Assembly (NCBI GenBank): GCA_947070915.1
Contig: CAMTDY010000044.1
Location: 1-17,397, forward strand
DNA: 17,397 nt
Reading direction: 5' to 3'
Origin: an uncultured Roseburia sp.
GTDB taxonomy: Bacteria > Bacillota > Clostridia > Lachnospirales > Lachnospiraceae
The position numbers and the translations under genes were made by a program. Each line of letters begins with the position of its first letter. The first letter of the stretch is position 1. The notes under the pieces are model-generated. The model was given only the letters and a program-made list of their open reading frames with translations, was not told the DNA's origin and searched no databases. Below are positions 8,155 through 15,245 of this stretch, piece by piece.

Positions 8155-8838
8155 GAAATTTTCGATCCCTTCCGCAATGGCATTTGCCATTTTTTGTTGA
8201 TAATCTCCAGATTTCAAAAGCTGCTCCTCCTGGGGATTGGAGAGAAAACCGCATTCAATGATGGCAAATACTCCCTCCGTCTTCTTCAGCATGTAATAAC
8301 TGTCGTTTCCTTTCTCCACCCGGTGATTGCCATCTGCTATTTTTTCTTTCACAGTCTCCTGCAGTATCGTGGCAAAGGCGTGGCTCTCTTCTGACTTATT
8401 ATAATAAAATACTTGTGCCCCTTTTGTCCCGGCGGAATAACTGTTTTGATGGATGCTCACAGTCAGGGCAGGTTTATTCTCATTAATCATACTCACCCTG
8501 GATTTTAGATCTGAGAGCTTTTTCCCCGATGCCTTTTCATGGCACAGCGCCTGATCCTCCTCTCTGGTGAGAAGCACCTGGTATCCACTGTCTTCCAGCA
8601 CCTGCTTTAATTTCAACGCTATGCTCAGGTTTACATCCTTTTCCAGCGTTCCTCCCACTCCCACTTTTCCGGGATCAAAACCTCCATGTCCAGGATCCAC
8701 CATGACCAGCTCCTTGGTATTTTTTCCTGTTATATTCAGCACTGCCTGGTCCTTTACCTGAATAGTGGCAAGGACGACTACCGCAAACAAAAGGATCGTC
8801 ACCGCCCAGACCTTCCATGTCCCTCTTTCTCTTTTCAT
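8140..8838 (-). CDS. cwlD: N-acetylmuramoyl-L-alanine amidase, CwlD-like
   Basis: This is a zinc amidase (Amidase_3 family) that cleaves the amide between muramic acid and the stem peptide. CwlD in spore formers acts in making cortex muramic-delta-lactam. The 232-residue protein has one N-terminal membrane anchor (about residues 9-26). The catalytic domain has VDPGHGGFDPG (47-57, Zn ligand H51), EKDVNL (66-71, E66), SIHQNS (128-133, H130) and IIECGFLSN (193-201, catalytic E195). Length and single-domain layout resemble CwlD. The ATG at 8838 is preferred because it leads directly into a KRER-anchor; upstream in-frame ATG (8859) and TTG (8871) lie inside a hairpin. Its GGAG lies in that hairpin's 3' arm. 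The assignment as CwlD proper is likely, not certain. Confidence 0.88.
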   Translation of the reverse strand: MKRERGTWKVWAVTILLFAVVVLATIQVKDQAVLNITGKNTKELVMVDPGHGGFDPGKVGVGGTLEKDVNLSIALKLKQVLEDSGYQVLLTREEDQALCHEKASGKKLSDLKSRVSMINENKPALTVSIHQNSYSAGTKGAQVFYYNKSEESHAFATILQETVKEKIADGNHRVEKGNDSYYMLKKTEGVFAIIECGFLSNPQEEQLLKSGDYQQKMANAIAEGIENFLYNH

Positions 8839-8840
8839 AA

Positions 8841-8883
8841 AAAATTCCACTCCATACATCTTTATTATCAATGTACGGAGTGG
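8841..8883 (-). terminator. rho-independent terminator after the GH18 gene
   Basis: On the minus strand, 9 bases after the GH18 stop, there is a 13 bp stem: arms 8871-8883 and 8847-8859, one G-U pair, 11-base loop. It is followed by AATTTTTT. The 3' arm contains the only Shine-Dalgarno-like GGAG before the amidase ATG at 8838, so the same element may also limit amidase translation. Confidence 0.75.
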
Positions 8884-8892
8884 ACAAAATGT

Positions 8893-10608
8893 CTATTCCT
8901 GTTTTTGCATATATTTTGCGATAGTCGTCCATGTGACGGGACGCTCAAAACCAAGCTTCCAGAAAGCCGCACCGGCTGCTTTGTTGTCAAAGACCACCTC
9001 TAATTTTTTCTCCAGCGAAGTCTCTTCCTCCAGCCATATCCGGTATTTATGATTATCCGCCTTATACTCTGCATAATATTGTCCAGTGGCCTCATCCCAT
9101 TCCGGATTCACTCCATGGGACTGAAGAAGGCTCTCCGCTGAACTCATTCCGTAGACAGCAGGCCGGCTGGCAAGTTTGCCCTTCTTCGTCTCTTTCCAGA
9201 GTCTTGTATAGAAGGGAAGGGCTACCACAACCCGCTCCGGCGGAATATATTTCAGCCCCAGCTCGACGCCATTTTTCACAAAAGGCAGCGAGGAGACAGA
9301 ACCACTCTCCTTGCTTCCGGAATAATGTTCATCATACGCCATAAAGATCACATAATCCGCAACCTTTCCCTGTTCTGCCCAGTTATAGAAAGATGAACTC
9401 TCTGTGGGAAGATAGTCATCCACCGACACGACAATGTTGTTGGCATGGCAGGCGAGAACCAGTTCCCTCAAAAATTCCAGATATGCCGGGGCTGTCTTTT
9501 CCGTTATTTTCTCAAAATCCACATTAAGCCCATCCAGCTCATAGCGCATCGCTGTGGTCACCAGATTGTTGATCAATTTAGTTCGGATTGATGTTCTCCC
9601 TAGAATCTTCTTTATATTAATGTTGTTCTTCTTCTCATCAAAATCATTCACCAGTCCCCACACTTTCATTCCTTTTGCATGGGCAGCTGACACATAGTCG
9701 GAACTGGCGAGGGAAGAAATGTTCCCCTTGTTGTCGATGAGCGCAAACCAGGTAGGAGAGATCACATTGAGGCTTGCAGCCTGCGACGTCTTAAGCTGCA
9801 GGTCCGCGCTTCCCACCACGCCGGTCATCTGATGCCATCCCAGGCAAATCGTCTTGTCCATCTTGATCTGCGGGAAAACATCTTCCTGTTTCTCCGTAGT
9901 CCATGGCTTTTCCTCTCTTTGGGTCAGATATTCTTCTGGCACATATCCCTCGATGCCTTCCAGCGTGAAAATCTTCTGGTATCCATTCTCGGCCTTACTT
10001 GAAATATCTACCAGAACCTCTTTCGCTTTTTTCAGCTCCAGCAGATAATCGTATTTTTTATTGGGCCCCACCCGGAGCCTTATGTCATCCGCTAACACAG
10101 CAAATGTATTGCTGCTCTCAAAGTCCGACTGCACCAGGATCCGGTTCGGCTCCTGCATATAGGAATAGTTGATCCTGGAATACTGCGCCACAAATTCCAT
10201 CGCCACATAAGTGGTTTCACCGTCCTGGTACAACACCTGATAGGGCATTTCTTTCGTCTCTTTTCCCAGGGTATAGCGAAGGCTGTCCGCCATATTTACC
10301 GTGATCAGCCCCCCGGAAGTGGCCAGACACAAAACATCTTCTTTATCATCCCAATAAATCCGCTCATTCATATATCCGGCAGCGGTCTCCACCGGAACAT
10401 ATACGACACCGCTGACCAGTTTACCCCTCTCCTCCACCGGCTTTCCATTTATGATAAGCAATGCCTCATCTTTACCGATCTTATACTGCTCATTCATCGG
10501 TCGCTGGGTAAAACTTGGTGCAAATTTCTTAAACACGATCATACCCACCGCCGCAAAAAGCGCAAGTATGACAAATAGTATAAATATCACGGTCAGCTTC
10601 TTTTTCAT
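8893..10608 (-). CDS. membrane-anchored glycosyl hydrolase family 18 protein with SH3-like domain
   Basis: This 571-residue protein has a single N-terminal membrane anchor (about 5-26) and lies mostly outside the membrane. Residues about 42-160 resemble the beta-rich copper amine oxidase N-terminal (stalk) domain (VYVPVE, TYVAMEFVAQY). Residues about 168-230 look like a bacterial SH3 domain (IRLRVGPNKKYDYL...GYVPEEYL). Residues about 252-567 are a GH18 barrel with the active-site segment DGLNVDFE (359-366, catalytic acid E366), MAYDEHY (423-429) and AAFWKLG. Asn replaces the middle Asp of DxxDxDxE, as in several spore-associated GH18 proteins. The role is probably peptidoglycan or spore-coat glycan hydrolysis; substrate unknown. 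AAAGGAAG upstream of the ATG at 10608 and a strong promoter support an own transcript. Confidence 0.9.
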   Translation of the reverse strand: MKKKLTVIFILFVILALFAAVGMIVFKKFAPSFTQRPMNEQYKIGKDEALLIINGKPVEERGKLVSGVVYVPVETAAGYMNERIYWDDKEDVLCLATSGGLITVNMADSLRYTLGKETKEMPYQVLYQDGETTYVAMEFVAQYSRINYSYMQEPNRILVQSDFESSNTFAVLADDIRLRVGPNKKYDYLLELKKAKEVLVDISSKAENGYQKIFTLEGIEGYVPEEYLTQREEKPWTTEKQEDVFPQIKMDKTICLGWHQMTGVVGSADLQLKTSQAASLNVISPTWFALIDNKGNISSLASSDYVSAAHAKGMKVWGLVNDFDEKKNNINIKKILGRTSIRTKLINNLVTTAMRYELDGLNVDFEKITEKTAPAYLEFLRELVLACHANNIVVSVDDYLPTESSSFYNWAEQGKVADYVIFMAYDEHYSGSKESGSVSSLPFVKNGVELGLKYIPPERVVVALPFYTRLWKETKKGKLASRPAVYGMSSAESLLQSHGVNPEWDEATGQYYAEYKADNHKYRIWLEEETSLEKKLEVVFDNKAAGAAFWKLGFERPVTWTTIAKYMQKQE

Positions 10609-10669
10609 CTGTTATACTTCCTTTCGTTTATCAATCGTTGTTCATCATTTCCCTTTGTGCCATAATACC

Positions 10670-10698
10670 ATTATAGCAGTTGTGACAATGGTTTTCAA
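10670..10698 (-). promoter_or_regulatory. strong sigma-A promoter for the GH18 gene
   Basis: On the minus strand TTGAAA (10693-10698) and a perfect TATAAT (10670-10675) are separated by exactly 17 bases. This is nearly consensus. It lies in the gap after the Nudix gene and about 60 bases before the GH18 start, so the GH18 gene is probably expressed constitutively by the main sigma factor. Confidence 0.82.
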
Positions 10699-10713
10699 GG
10701 GCTGGGAAAGCCC
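10699..10713 (-). terminator. small hairpin after the Nudix gene, weak terminator at best
   Basis: GGGCT (10699-10703) and AGCCC (10709-10713) form a 5 bp GC-rich stem with a 5-base loop directly after the Nudix stop codon. The following bases (TTGAAAACC) are not a real T run, so termination would be weak. It abuts the -35 box of the next promoter. Confidence 0.35.
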
Positions 10714-10715
10714 AT

Positions 10716-11213
10716 TTACTGCAGTAGGTATTCAAGTATATAAGATTCCCGGATGATAAATGTGGTCTCATATTTTTGACCAAGCTCCATGTTTATTTCA
10801 TATGCTTTTTTCAAGTCTTCCCATACAAGCTCATATCCCAGCTCCTGTTCATATTTATCCAGTTTTTGTTCCTTTACTTCATCCAGCACTTCCGCCAGAT
10901 AATAGTATGATTTCTGATCAAAAATCTCTTCCCCATATAATCCCTTTCTGATTTCCCATACTATCCCCAGTTCCTTAACCGATCCCGGCTTCACCTGAAG
11001 TCCTGTTTCTTCTTCCGTTTCCCGGATCACTGCTTTAAGATGAGTTTCATCCGTCTCAATTCCCCCGCCGGGGAATTTATAAAAACCCTCTTTTCTGCTG
11101 CGAACCAGTGCAATCTTATTCCCTCGCAGAATAACCGCGCGAACCGCCTCTCTCTCAACCCTTTGCCAGGATGTGTCATAATTTTTTTCATCAAAGATTT
11201 TTATTGTTTTCAT
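10716..11213 (-). CDS. Nudix hydrolase
   Basis: Nudix enzymes hydrolyse nucleoside diphosphates linked to another group X, using divalent metal. The 165-residue protein carries the complete Nudix box GX5EX7REUXEEXGU at residues 50-72: G50, E56, then RETEEETGL at 64-72 with the metal-binding glutamates E67, E68 and nearby. FPGGG precedes the box. The substrate cannot be read from sequence. GAAGGAG about 5-7 bases before the ATG at 11213 supports the start. It is flanked by the rnf terminator upstream and a promoter downstream, so it is probably monocistronic. A possible -10 TATGAT with a poor -35 (TTTATT, 17 bases apart) lies just upstream. Confidence 0.93.
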   Translation of the reverse strand: MKTIKIFDEKNYDTSWQRVEREAVRAVILRGNKIALVRSRKEGFYKFPGGGIETDETHLKAVIRETEEETGLQVKPGSVKELGIVWEIRKGLYGEEIFDQKSYYYLAEVLDEVKEQKLDKYEQELGYELVWEDLKKAYEINMELGQKYETTFIIRESYILEYLLQ

Positions 11214-11270
11214 AAATACTCCTTCATCTTTTTATCATAGGTCTTCTCTGCCATGCAATAAACGGGACTG

Positions 11271-11379
11271 TTAATCTCCTTCTCTCATATAATCAAAATA
11301 ATCCGTTCCAACATAAATCACCTTATTGGAGCTGTAGGGAAATGAAAACCCTAAAACAGGAAGAGTGTGATTCGCGATG
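11271..11379 (-). pseudogene. short coding-like remnant between rnfB terminator and Nudix gene
   Basis: A stop-to-stop frame of about 35 codons on the minus strand ends at TAA (11271-11273). Its 3' half reads KVIYVGTDYFDYMREGD, which has protein-like composition. There is no ATG with a ribosome binding site except one very near the end, and its 5' part runs through the rnf terminator. It may be the tail of a lost gene or chance. I do not recognise a family. Confidence 0.2.
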
Positions 11380-11393
11380 AGTCACACTCTCCC
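11353..11393 (-). terminator. rho-independent terminator of the rnf operon
   Basis: On the minus strand, about 20 bases after the rnfB stop, GGGAGAGTGTGA and TCACACTCTTCC form a 12 bp stem (arms 11382-11393 and 11359-11370, one G-T pair) with an 11-base loop. TGTTTT follows. This marks the end of the rnf transcript. Confidence 0.85.
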
Positions 11394-11413
11394 ATAACAT
11401 TCCGTATATATCT

Positions 11414-12199
11414 TTACATAATGATCTTCTTCGGACATTTCTCCGCACATTTGCCACAGTTCTGGCATTTCTCCGGATCAATGACCGCCAGGTTGTTTTC
11501 CAGCGAAATGGCTCCGAATTCACACTGTTTGACGCAGAGCCCGCAGCCGATACATCCAGACTTACACACACTCATCACGTCTTTGCCCTTGTCGTGGGAA
11601 TTACACTGCACCTGATATTTGGTGTCGTATGGCTCCAGGGAAATGACGGAATTCGGACAGGTGTCCACACATTTTCCACAGGCCACACATTTTTCTTTAT
11701 CTACCACAGCGATGCCATCCTGGATCGAAAGCGCGCCGAACTGGCAGGCTGCCACACAGGAGCCAAGTCCAAGACAGCCATAAGTACAGGACTTGTCGCC
11801 GCGCCCTGGTACCATTACCGCCTGACGGCAATCCTGGGCGCCGATGTAATTGTACTTCACGGAAGCCTGCTCGCAGGTTCCGGCACAGCGTACCTTCGCC
11901 ACCATCTTCACGGCAGTTCCCGCCTCTACACCGAGGATGGTTCCAATCTTTTCTGCTACCGGGGCTCCGCCTACAGGACAGCCGTTTACTTCCGCTGTAC
12001 CGGCGACAATTGCCTCTGCCAGACCATCACACCCCGGAAATCCGCAGCCACCGCAGTTATTGCCCGGAAGGCATTCCCTAACCTGTTCTACCCGCTCATC
12101 CACTTCTACTGAGAAAAACTTTCCAGCCACGCCCAGAAGAAGTCCGATGGCGATGCCAAGCACTCCAAGGAGTACCACTGATATTATGATCGTATTCAT
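11414..12199 (-). CDS. rnfB: Rnf complex subunit B, multi-cluster ferredoxin protein
   Basis: RnfB is the likely entry point of electrons from reduced ferredoxin into the Rnf complex. The 261-residue protein has an N-terminal membrane helix (about 4-26). The RnfB-type cluster motif is C43-C49-C52-C57 (CGGCGFPGC). Four ferredoxin-like motifs follow: C138/C142/C148/C152, C171/C174/C177/C181, C216/C219/C222/C226 and C245/C248/C251/C255. It thus has up to five [4Fe-4S] sites, with extra cysteines at 74, 105, 109, 124 and 212. It is longer than proteobacterial RnfB, in line with the extended clostridial form. AAGGAGG precedes the ATG at 12199. It is the last gene of the operon, 18 bases after rnfA, as in other clostridial C-D-G-E-A-B operons. 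Confidence 0.97.
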   Translation of the reverse strand: MNTIIISVVLLGVLGIAIGLLLGVAGKFFSVEVDERVEQVRECLPGNNCGGCGFPGCDGLAEAIVAGTAEVNGCPVGGAPVAEKIGTILGVEAGTAVKMVAKVRCAGTCEQASVKYNYIGAQDCRQAVMVPGRGDKSCTYGCLGLGSCVAACQFGALSIQDGIAVVDKEKCVACGKCVDTCPNSVISLEPYDTKYQVQCNSHDKGKDVMSVCKSGCIGCGLCVKQCEFGAISLENNLAVIDPEKCQNCGKCAEKCPKKIIM

Positions 12200-12217
12200 A
12201 TGAGTGCCCTCCTTTTA

Positions 12218-12793
12218 TCAAAAGCCGACGCCGCCAAAGCCACAGAACGCAATCGCCATCAGACCAGCGGTGATCAGAACGATAGGTGTGCCTTTGAAGA
12301 CCTCAGGAATATTACTGTTTTCAAGTTTCTCACGAATACCTGCCATCAGGACAATGGCGATCAGGAATCCGATGGAAGCGCCGATACCGTTGATCACACT
12401 CTCCAGCACATTGTACTCGTTCTGTACGCTGAGAAGCGCCACACCGAGTACGGCACAGTTCGTAGTGATCAGAGGGAGATACACACCCAGGGATTTGTAC
12501 AGTGCCGGCATTTTCTTTTTCAGCACCATCTCCACAAACTGTACCAGGGCAGCGATCACGAGGATAAATACGATGGTATTCAGGTATTCCAGTTCAAAAG
12601 GTACCAGAAGATAATTATACAACAGACTGGTACAAAGGGATGCGATGGTGATTACAAAAAGTACGGCACCACCCATTCCTGCCGCTGTCTCCACCTTCTT
12701 GCTGACGCCGAGGAAAGGGCAGATACCCATAAACTGGCTGAGCACGAAGTTGTTCACGAGAGCAGCGGTAAAGAGAATTGTAAATATACTCAT
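12218..12793 (-). CDS. rnfA: Rnf complex membrane subunit A
   Basis: This is an integral membrane subunit with six predicted helices and 191 residues, typical length. The conserved cysteines C25 (GICPFLG) and C113 (TTNCAVLG) correspond to those that, with the RnfE pair, hold a membrane-embedded [2Fe-2S] cluster at the RnfA/RnfE interface in related Rnf/Nqr complexes. The start ATG at 12793 overlaps the rnfE stop as ATGA, so translation is coupled. Secure by motif and operon position. Confidence 0.97.
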   Translation of the reverse strand: MSIFTILFTAALVNNFVLSQFMGICPFLGVSKKVETAAGMGGAVLFVITIASLCTSLLYNYLLVPFELEYLNTIVFILVIAALVQFVEMVLKKKMPALYKSLGVYLPLITTNCAVLGVALLSVQNEYNVLESVINGIGASIGFLIAIVLMAGIREKLENSNIPEVFKGTPIVLITAGLMAIAFCGFGGVGF

Positions 12794-13509
12794 TCTTTTT
12801 CATCCTCCTCTCTGCTGGCAGCCGCCTCCTCCGGAGCTTTCCCGCAGGTCTCTACATTTCCTGCGCAGGCTGCACAGTTACCGGTACAGGAGATCTCCTC
12901 TGCCTCCGGCGTATTGGTGGCGCAAGGCATCTTCAGCTTGTTCTGGAGGGCTGTCAGCCCGGCAAGTACGAAAAATGCTCCCGGCGCCATAACGAACATT
13001 GCTATATGAAAATCATCCGGAATAAACTCAAATCCGAAAACGGCACCGCTTCCGAGAATCTCACGGAAAATACCGATGCAGGTAAGACCCAGGGTAAATC
13101 CAAGTCCCATACCCACTCCGTCCAGTGCAGACAGCAGTACCGGGCTCTTTGAAGCATAAGCTTCTGCACGGCCAAGAATGATACAGTTTACCACGATCAG
13201 CGGAATGTATACACCCAGGGCGCTGTCCAAAAATGGCAGATATGCCTTCAAAAGCAGCTGCACGATGGTCACAAAGGACGCGATCACTACGATGAATGCC
13301 GGGATACGCACCCGGTCTGGAATCACTTTACGGAGCGCCGAGATCATCATATTGGAGAGGATAAGCACTACAGTTGTAGACAACCCCATGCCAATGGCAT
13401 TCACTGCACTGGATGTAACAGCAAGGGTCGGACACATTCCCAACATCATGACAAAGGTCGGGTTCTCTTTGATGATTCCGTTCTGAAGCCGTTCTGTGTA
13501 TTTACTCAT
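12790..13509 (-). CDS. rnfE: Rnf complex membrane subunit E with Cys-rich C-terminal tail
   Basis: This is an integral membrane partner of RnfA with six predicted helices. The conserved cysteines are C26 (MCPTLAV) and C109 (VNCIILGRAE). After the last helix (about residue 190) there is a 45-residue soluble tail with five cysteines: C196, C208, C212, C215 and C222 (spacing CX3CX2CX6C for the last four), then a Glu-rich end. That tail is not part of the core RnfE fold and could bind a metal or a cluster; it is on the side of the membrane where the last helix exits. The total of 239 residues is longer than the roughly 200-residue core. ATGA overlaps join it to rnfG upstream and rnfA downstream. 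Confidence 0.96.
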   Translation of the reverse strand: MSKYTERLQNGIIKENPTFVMMLGMCPTLAVTSSAVNAIGMGLSTTVVLILSNMMISALRKVIPDRVRIPAFIVVIASFVTIVQLLLKAYLPFLDSALGVYIPLIVVNCIILGRAEAYASKSPVLLSALDGVGMGLGFTLGLTCIGIFREILGSGAVFGFEFIPDDFHIAMFVMAPGAFFVLAGLTALQNKLKMPCATNTPEAEEISCTGNCAACAGNVETCGKAPEEAAASREEDEKE

Positions 13510-14231
13510 CCCTGAACACCCCCTTCTTTATCATATAAGAGAATTCCTTTTACTGCATTGGTGATGGCACGTGAAGTTACCGTCGCACCGGACATCGCCT
13601 CAATCTGCCCCTGAGCATCCTTCGGTGTTGTTCCCGCTTTAAAATACATGGGCAGGCTGTCCGAAGACGGATACTGGATACCCTTTTCAAAACTGAATTT
13701 AGACTTAAACTCGTCACTGGTACAGTTGGCCCCAAGACCAGCTGTCTCCGACTGATTTGTAATTTCGATGCCTGTGACCACGCCGCCGCAGACGCCCATT
13801 ACGAAGGAAATGCTTCCGCCATATCCTTTTTTCGCATCCGCGATATATACATGCCCCACATCCTGGCCGTCTGCCTGGATCTTTTTCACTGTGGAAACCA
13901 CAACATGCTTGGAATAGGAATCCCCAGATTCTTCCGGCACTTTACCTTCTGAAGAAGATTTATCGATCACGTGTTCCTGAAGGAATTTATTGGCTTTCTC
14001 TGTCGCGTCAGCCGCATCATCCGCCACCTTCAATTCCATCCCGGCAGCCACTTTTTCCAGTGACTTTAACACAACCTCACAGGCTTCGTTATCGGTCTTT
14101 GCCTGGGCATCCTCAATGGGCTTTTTCGTCACCGTGTACACACCGGCGAGGATCCCGCCGAGGATCAAGGTGATCAAACAAAGGATCACGGCATCAACTA
14201 CAAATGAACGCTCTTTCTTTTCACTACTCAT
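13506..14231 (-). CDS. rnfG: Rnf complex flavoprotein subunit G
   Basis: RnfG carries a covalently bound FMN on the outer face of the membrane and passes electrons within the complex. The 241-residue protein has one N-terminal membrane helix (about 10-34), a soluble domain with GGVVTGIEITNQSETAGLG (about 149-167), and the flavinylation motif SGATVTS at 214-220, with T217 the expected FMN-linked residue. I chose the ATG at 14231 (MSSEKKERSF), 9 bases after a perfect AAGGAGG at 14241-14247, over a TTG at 14252. It overlaps rnfD by 8 bases and rnfE by 4. Attachment of FMN requires an ApbE flavin transferase, which is not in this window. Confidence 0.96.
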   Translation of the reverse strand: MSSEKKERSFVVDAVILCLITLILGGILAGVYTVTKKPIEDAQAKTDNEACEVVLKSLEKVAAGMELKVADDAADATEKANKFLQEHVIDKSSSEGKVPEESGDSYSKHVVVSTVKKIQADGQDVGHVYIADAKKGYGGSISFVMGVCGGVVTGIEITNQSETAGLGANCTSDEFKSKFSFEKGIQYPSSDSLPMYFKAGTTPKDAQGQIEAMSGATVTSRAITNAVKGILLYDKEGGVQG

Positions 14232-15222
14232 TTCCTTTGCCCTCCTTTCCAAATGCCTTTGGAATGGTGACCATCTCGATCAACGGCACAAACAGGTTGC
14301 CGATGATGATCGCAAATGACACACCCTCTGCGGACTCTCCGAAGAAACGGAACAATCCGGTCAGAAGTCCCAGAAGTATAGCATATATGATCTTTCCTTT
14401 ATCGGTGATCGGGCTGGTCACATAATCCGTCGCCATAAAGAAGGCTCCCAGCATAAGACCGCCGCCGCATACCTCATAGAATACTGGCATGTAAGCATCC
14501 TTTGCCACGCATACATAGATAAAGTTAAATACTACAAAGGTTCCAATATAGATCACCGGGATCTTCCAGTCGATGATCTTCTTAACGATCAGATAAATAC
14601 CGCCGATCAAAAGGGCGAGTACAGAGGTCTCACCGATGGTTCCCCAGGTCGTCCCCAGAAACATATCCTTTAGGCTTGCCGCCACATCAGCGCCGCCGGC
14701 TGCTTCTTTTACCTGCATCAGCGGTGTGGCACTGGAGGCAGCATCCAGTGTCGCCTGATATCCACCCCAGACTGCATTCCCTTTGGGGATGGCAAAACTG
14801 TTTGTCATGGCGCTGCTGAAGGAAAGCATCAGAAAACATCTTGCCCCCAGCGCCGGGTTCATAAAGTTCTGTCCCAGGCCGCCAAACAGCTGCTTCACGA
14901 TGATAATGGCAAACACGCCACCCAGAACACACATCCAGAGCGGAAGGGTTGCCGGCAGGTTCAGCGCCAGTAACAGTCCTGTGAGCAGGGCGCTGAAATC
15001 ACTGGTAGTAACCTGCTGCTTCATACATCTCTGCCATATGTATTCCGCAAGTATCGCACTTACACACGTTGTCAATATTACAAGTACCGCTCTCACACCA
15101 AAGTTGGCAACACCTACCAGCGTCGCCGGTACAAGGGCGATCACAACATCTCTCATGATTGATTTTGTCGAAGATTTATCACGGACATGAGGAGATGATG
15201 ATACATTTAATAACTTATCCAT
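14224..15222 (-). CDS. rnfD: Rnf complex membrane flavoprotein subunit D
   Basis: RnfD is the large integral membrane subunit (NqrB/RnfD family), a main candidate for the ion path. The 332-residue protein has about nine to ten hydrophobic helices. NPALGARCF lies at about 122-130. The flavinylation segment DAASSATPL places the FMN-linked Thr at T166; the usual SGAT is SSAT here, a mild variation. The MATDYVTSPIT segment (263-273) and FRFFGESAEGVSFAIIIGN (291-309) are typical. GGAGG 6-7 bases before the ATG at 15222 supports the start. It is 23 bases after rnfC. Confidence 0.97.
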   Translation of the reverse strand: MDKLLNVSSSPHVRDKSSTKSIMRDVVIALVPATLVGVANFGVRAVLVILTTCVSAILAEYIWQRCMKQQVTTSDFSALLTGLLLALNLPATLPLWMCVLGGVFAIIIVKQLFGGLGQNFMNPALGARCFLMLSFSSAMTNSFAIPKGNAVWGGYQATLDAASSATPLMQVKEAAGGADVAASLKDMFLGTTWGTIGETSVLALLIGGIYLIVKKIIDWKIPVIYIGTFVVFNFIYVCVAKDAYMPVFYEVCGGGLMLGAFFMATDYVTSPITDKGKIIYAILLGLLTGLFRFFGESAEGVSFAIIIGNLFVPLIEMVTIPKAFGKEGKGNE

Positions 15223-15245
15223 TCTTTACCTCCATTCTCCGCAGA

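Noticed and set aside
12200..13009. 269-codon open frame on the plus strand opposite rnfA and rnfE
   Set aside because: It lies antisense to two well-supported membrane protein genes; such long antisense frames are common opposite them and it shows no recognisable protein features.
14232..14252. TTG start for rnfG at 14252
   Set aside because: The extension would cover the ribosome binding site AAGGAGG that serves the ATG at 14231.
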